Assembly: GCA_036266155.1 (NCBI GenBank)
Contig: DATANR010000046.1
Span: 1 to 8,606 of the forward strand
Reading direction: 5' to 3'
Source: SIAJ01 sp036266155
GTDB taxonomy: Bacteria; Planctomycetota; Planctomycetia; Gemmatales; Gemmataceae
DNA: 8,606 nt
Below are positions 6,147 to 8,606 of the stretch, piece by piece. The notes under the pieces were generated by a model that saw only the letters and a list, made by a program, of their open reading frames with translations, ran no database searches and was not told the origin of the DNA. A program made the translations under genes and the position numbers. Each line of letters opens with the position of its first letter. Position 1 is the stretch's first letter.

Positions 6147-6490
6147 ATGCGCTTTTCTCTATCCCCCTGTCGATTTAGCCGATTGTTTCTGCGAGCCCGA
6201 CTGAAGGCCCGCCGCGTCGTTCTCTATGCGAACCTGCGGTTTGCGTCGCTCGAGGATCGGCAGGTTCCATCAACGTTCACGGTGCTCAACAGCAATGACA
6301 CCGGCGCCGGCTCGCCGCGACAGGCGGTCGCTGACGCGAATGCCAACATCGGGCCCGACACAATCGGGTTCGCCGACGGCTCGGGATCGGGCGGAACCAA
6401 CTTCCTCGACGCCACGACGACAACGAGACGGCGGCGACGACTTTCACCGTCACCGTCGACAAGGCGAGTTCGACCGTGACCCATTCAACA
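6147..6490 (+). pseudogene. Remnant of a large LEDR-type surface/adhesin protein
   Basis: The intact frame runs from ATG 6147 to TGA 6477-6479 (110 residues). Residues 1-34 form a basic, partly hydrophobic leader, followed by the planctomycete export-associated motif SLEDRQVPS. Then comes STFTVLNSNDTGAGSPRQAV and ADANANIGPDTIGFADGSGS, the CSLREAI-type start of right-handed beta-helix or polymorphic outer-membrane repeats. Near 6405-6420 the sense switches frame: the next frame reads DNETAATTFTVTVDKASSTV, an Ig-like surface-protein repeat, while the original frame turns into Thr/Arg low complexity. Such proteins normally span many hundreds to thousands of residues, so this is a deletion-and-frameshift stub. 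It ends where the tRNA/tmRNA-like fragment begins. No ribosome site is evident. Confidence 0.75.
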
Positions 6491-6519
6491 GGTCAGGGGT
6501 TCGATCCCCCTCATCTCCA
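6491..6519 (+). other. 3' fragment of a tRNA or tmRNA gene (probable att core)
   Basis: A perfect T-arm is present: stem AGGGG (6495-6499), loop TTCGATC (6500-6506), stem CCCCT (6507-6511). It is followed by a 7-nt acceptor 3' strand CATCTCC (6512-6518), discriminator A6519, and CTC instead of CCA. The 5' partner (GGAGATG, or GGGGATG with a G3-U70 pair as in tmRNA) is missing upstream, where surface-protein sequence lies instead. Such 3' ends are left or duplicated when tyrosine-integrase elements insert into tRNA or ssrA genes. It is not a functional RNA gene on its own. Confidence 0.65.
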
Positions 6520-6522
6520 CTC

Positions 6523-6550
6523 AAAAACTACTGGGAAACCAGTGGTTTTT
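6523..6550 (+). terminator. Intrinsic terminator with GAAA tetraloop
   Basis: AAAAACTACTGG (6523-6534), GAAA loop, CCAGTGGTTTTT (6539-6550): a 12-bp stem with one G-U pair ending in five Ts on the + strand, and in five Ts on the - strand too. It sits 4 nt after the tRNA/tmRNA-like 3' end, the usual place for a terminator of such an RNA gene. Confidence 0.8.
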
Positions 6551-6563
6551 GACGTTTTCATGG

Positions 6564-6596
6564 TGGGGTAATTGCTTGGGGTAAACCTTGGGGAAA
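6564..6596 (+). repeat. Three direct TGGGGTAA-type repeats (possible integrase arm sites)
   Basis: TGGGGTAA at 6564-6571 and 6577-6584 and TGGGGAAA at 6589-6596 are spaced 13 and 12 bp, just beyond the tRNA-like 3' end and terminator. Short evenly spaced repeats beside a tRNA-end core resemble arm-type binding sites of tyrosine integrases. No integrase gene is in the window. Confidence 0.5.
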
Positions 6597-6731
6597 ATCC
6601 GGCACAGGCGTCCAAGCCTGACGGCGGGTTCTCAGGGGAATGAGGTGTAAGCAAACGCCCGAGCACACAGACGTTGTTCGGACTGCAACGAGCATTCCGA
6701 CGATTCGCAAAATGGCCTTATCTCCCCCCCG

Positions 6732-6879
6732 ATCTCTGCCTGCGTTTTCGCGCCCATACCAAAGCCTGCAAAGGAGATGGGTTGAAAATGCGGAGTTTCA
6801 ATTCTAGTGCCAGAAGCCCTCTGAAAGCTGCGCCAACTGGGAACGTTGTTGCTGTGGAACTCACGTTGCTGCCGTGCAG
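6732..6879 (-). repeat. 148-bp dispersed repeat, copy B (inverted)
   Basis: This is the reverse complement of 3788-3935 with 4 substitutions and no gaps. It ends 86 bp before the ROK kinase start and may overlap its promoter region. Together with copy A it brackets a 2.8-kb segment (peroxiredoxin, methyltransferase, LEDR stub, att-like site), so recombination between the copies could invert that segment. Confidence 0.85.
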
Positions 6880-6951
6880 TAGACCGTACGGCGGACATCC
6901 TCAACTGCTCGCTTTGGCACAACTCTTGCTGTGCCCACAACGAGTCTGGAA

Positions 6952-6956
6952 GAGGA
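6952..6956 (+). promoter_or_regulatory. Ribosome binding site of the ROK kinase gene
   Basis: GAGGA lies 9 nt before ATG 6966 and decides this start over ATG 6846, which falls inside the dispersed repeat. Confidence 0.65.
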
Positions 6957-6965
6957 AATTCACCC

Positions 6966-7721
6966 ATGGCCTCTCACCGACCGCCGAAGACGATCCTTGC
7001 TATCGACATCGGCGGGTCCAACATGAAAATCCTGGTCACCGGGCAGACCGAACGCCGTCGAGCCCCCACGGGCCGGACGTTCACGCCGCAACGCTTGATT
7101 GAGGTCGTTGCCGAGTTAGCGAAGGATTGGGAATACGAAGCGATCTCGGTCGGCTATCCCGGCCCCGTCGGCGATCATGGGCCGCGCTCGGAGGCGGGCA
7201 ACCTGGGCCCCGGCTGGGTCGGTTTCAATTTCGCAGCCGCGTTCGACAAGCCGGTGCGCATCGTCAACGACGCCGCCATGCAAGCGCTCGGTTGTTACGA
7301 AGGTGGCCGCATGTTGTTCCTGGGTCTCGGCACCGGCCTCGGCTCAGCGTTGATTGCCGACAACGTGATCATTCAACTGGAATTGGGCCGAGTGCGGGGG
7401 AATCGTGGCCGAAGGCTCGGGCGCGTGCTCAGCGATGCCGGCCGCAAGGCAGCGGGCAATCGCCTGTGGCGACGCGCGGTGGCCCGGACGGTGGCTGATC
7501 TTCGTTCGGCGTTTCTTGCCGATGACGTCGTCATCGGCGGCGGCAACGCAAAATTGTTCCGCGATCCGCCGAGCGGCGCCCGGCTCGGCAACAACTTGGC
7601 CGCCTTTCGTGGCGGCTTCCGCCTCTGGCACATCGATGACGTGCCGACTCACGATGGCACCGAAGAACCACCGCCCTCCCCTGATGCTCACGAGTCGCGC
7701 TCGGAATGGCGATTGATCTGA
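6966..7721 (+). CDS. ppgK: ROK-family sugar kinase, polyphosphate-glucokinase-like
   Basis: The 251-residue product should phosphorylate glucose at O6 using polyphosphate and/or ATP in the cytoplasm. The phosphate-binding loop is AIDIGGSNMKI (D14-K21), followed by SVGYPGPV (61-68), NLGPGWVGF (79-87) and IVNDAAMQALG (99-109) with catalytic base D102. The second phosphate loop is GLGTGLGS (120-127). The C-terminal VVIGGGNAKL and NLAAFRGGFRLW blocks match short PpgK-type ROK proteins in order and length. The ROK zinc motif is absent, as in many PpgK proteins. At the glucose-contacting E-x-G-H site the reading is E139-L-G-R142, with Arg replacing His. Spacing from E139 to the conserved Trp matches family members I recall, so there is no net frameshift. 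A Pro/Glu-rich tail follows. Donor preference is inferred. Confidence 0.85.
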   Translation: MASHRPPKTILAIDIGGSNMKILVTGQTERRRAPTGRTFTPQRLIEVVAELAKDWEYEAISVGYPGPVGDHGPRSEAGNLGPGWVGFNFAAAFDKPVRIVNDAAMQALGCYEGGRMLFLGLGTGLGSALIADNVIIQLELGRVRGNRGRRLGRVLSDAGRKAAGNRLWRRAVARTVADLRSAFLADDVVIGGGNAKLFRDPPSGARLGNNLAAFRGGFRLWHIDDVPTHDGTEEPPPSPDAHESRSEWRLI

Positions 7722-7752
7722 GTGGCGAACAGAATAGTTGCAACGCTTCCGA

Positions 7753-7816
7753 CGAGCGGCGCGGCGTTAGCCCGCCGTGCGCTTCTCCACACGGCAGGCT
7801 AACGCCGCGCCGCTCG
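7753..7816. repeat. 29-position GC-rich hairpin repeat after the ROK gene
   Basis: Arms 7753-7781 and 7788-7816 pair at 27 of 29 positions (20 without interruption, then two C-A mismatches at 7773/7796 and 7780/7789) around a 6-nt loop. It lies 31 bp after the ROK stop. The core GGCGTTAGCC is a sequence I associate with dispersed intergenic repeats of planctomycetes. Part of one arm recurs at 8590-8606. There is no T-run, so termination is only one possible role. Confidence 0.8.
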
Positions 7817-7932
7817 CCGAGTTGCCCCGTTCGCCTTGACCGACTGGACCAGTCGCTTAACATAGCAGTTGACCGACGATTCCCGCCTCCTCGCCGGCCG
7901 ATCGCCCCGCCGGATCCACACGAGCCCTCGGA

Positions 7933-8586
7933 ATGCCCTTGCGGACACATGGTCTGTCGCGCGCCGCCCGCCGGCGGCTGACGCTCGCTTGTTTGCTCGC
8001 CGTGCTCACCGGCTGCACGCCGGCCGAGCAAGTCAGCAAATATACCGCGCCCAAGGACCCCATTGACTTCGATTCCATCTCGGACGAGCCCGGCAAAGAC
8101 GAACCGCCGGTGCGCATCGTCGGCGCGATCGTGCCCAGCGGAGCGCCGGGCGAGGACGCGTGGTTTGTTTGCAAGTTCCAGGCCCCGCGGATGGAGGAAA
8201 CCTATTCGCCCCGGGCAATCGAGCGCCACATGGCGGACTTTGATGCCTTCATTCGATCGCTCAAATTCAATAAGGATGGCCCACCGAGTTGGACCGTCCC
8301 CAAGGGCTGGCGGGAAGTGTCGGTGGCGACCCAGTTCAAGCGCATCGCGACGTTTCGGATGAAAAAGTCGGAGACGGCCGTCGACCTGGCGGTCACAGCC
8401 AATACCGGCAAGCTGCTCGACAACATCAATCGTTGGCGCGAACTGCAAGCCGGCATCGAGCCGATCACCGAAGCCGAGATTGACACGAAATGCAAGGTGT
8501 TGACAGTCGACGGCCGCAAGGTCGTGATCGTCGACGTCAGCGGCCCCGGCAGCAAGCCCGGCATGATGCCGCCGTTTCCGAAGTAG
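7933..8586 (+). CDS. Conserved planctomycete lipoprotein of unknown function
   Basis: The product is 217 residues. It begins with a basic n-region (RAARRR, 10-15), a hydrophobic stretch (LTLACLLAVLTG) and a lipobox LTGC with lipidated Cys28, so it should be anchored in a membrane facing the periplasm. The mature part has PPVRIVGAIVPSG and DAWFVCKFQAPRM, then PPSWTVPKGWREV, RIATFRMKK and AVDLAVTANTGKLLDNINRW. The order 'WTVPKGW...FR-ATF...NINRWR' is a pattern I recall from short planctomycete proteins with no assigned role. I predict an alpha/beta domain and see no catalytic motif. Two Cys (C80, C180) remain in the mature region. No good Shine-Dalgarno sequence precedes the ATG (only GAG 8 nt away). 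It lies 211 bp after the ROK gene, beyond a large hairpin, so it is probably a separate transcription unit. Confidence 0.8.
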   Translation: MPLRTHGLSRAARRRLTLACLLAVLTGCTPAEQVSKYTAPKDPIDFDSISDEPGKDEPPVRIVGAIVPSGAPGEDAWFVCKFQAPRMEETYSPRAIERHMADFDAFIRSLKFNKDGPPSWTVPKGWREVSVATQFKRIATFRMKKSETAVDLAVTANTGKLLDNINRWRELQAGIEPITEAEIDTKCKVLTVDGRKVVIVDVSGPGSKPGMMPPFPK

Positions 8587-8589
8587 TGA

Positions 8590-8606
8590 CGGCGAGCGGA
8601 GCGGCG
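8590..8606 (+). repeat. Partial copy of the GC-rich gene-end repeat (cut by window edge)
   Basis: The 17 bp match the reverse complement of 7803-7819 at 16 positions. The copy starts 4 bp after the lipoprotein stop, so two consecutive genes end in the same repeat family. The other arm, if present, is outside the window. Confidence 0.5.

Noticed and set aside
6440..6520. Complete tRNA or tmRNA gene
   Set aside because: Only the T-arm and acceptor 3' strand exist. No GGAGATG or GGGGATG 5' strand, D-arm or anticodon arm, and no tmRNA 5' domain, lies upstream.
7531..8448. 305-codon - strand open frame across the ROK end and lipoprotein
   Set aside because: It is antisense to two better-supported genes and spans a large hairpin; its translation is Arg/Gly-rich without domains, a usual effect of high GC.
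1..8606. A new multi-gene defence or biosynthetic system
   Set aside because: The genes are unrelated single units or one two-gene enzyme. No effector/sensor pairs, toxin-antitoxin pair, reverse transcriptase or cluster-specific enzymes were found.

Overview
This 8.6 kb, GC-rich window looks like a planctomycete chromosome, probably of the Gemmata/Pirellula type. Evidence is a broken gene with the planctomycete-typical N-terminal LEDR motif and CSLREAI-like 'GAGS-RQAVADANAN' repeat, an exported c'-type cytochrome, a polyphosphate-glucokinase-like ROK protein, a short WTVPKGW lipoprotein, and abundant gene-end hairpin repeats. The assignment comes from recognised protein patterns only; no search was run.

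Layout. At 1-97 is the 3' end of an unidentified + strand gene. At 218-1256 a two-gene - strand unit encodes the two halves of a thiamine-diphosphate decarboxylase (sulfopyruvate/phosphonopyruvate decarboxylase-like). Further upstream on the - strand are an exported c'-type cytochrome (1341-1748) and a Rho_N + DUF4912 protein (1926-3116). Mirror-image arrays of 7-bp repeats separate these - strand units. A gene-poor, AT-richer kilobase (3117-4196) follows. Next are a typical 2-Cys peroxiredoxin (4197-4778, +) and a convergent SAM methyltransferase (4834-5661, -), with a strong hairpin between them.

From about 5.7 to 6.9 kb the window looks like rearranged accessory DNA. It holds the frameshifted stub of a large LEDR surface protein, then the 3' end of a tRNA or tmRNA gene with no 5' part, an intrinsic terminator, and three short direct repeats that resemble integrase arm sites. 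A 148-bp sequence occurs at 3788-3935 and again, inverted, at 6732-6879 (144/148 identical), bracketing the peroxiredoxin-to-att segment. The window ends with a PpgK-like ROK kinase (6966-7721, +) and a conserved lipoprotein (7933-8586, +). The end of each carries the same GC-rich repeat family.

The genes are mostly housekeeping or stress functions (peroxide removal, glucose phosphorylation, heme electron transfer, a TPP decarboxylase) and do not form one pathway. I find no defence system, CRISPR array, biosynthetic cluster or other new multi-gene system. The interest lies in the non-coding sequence: the att-like junction, the inverted 148-bp repeat and the 7-bp mirror arrays.
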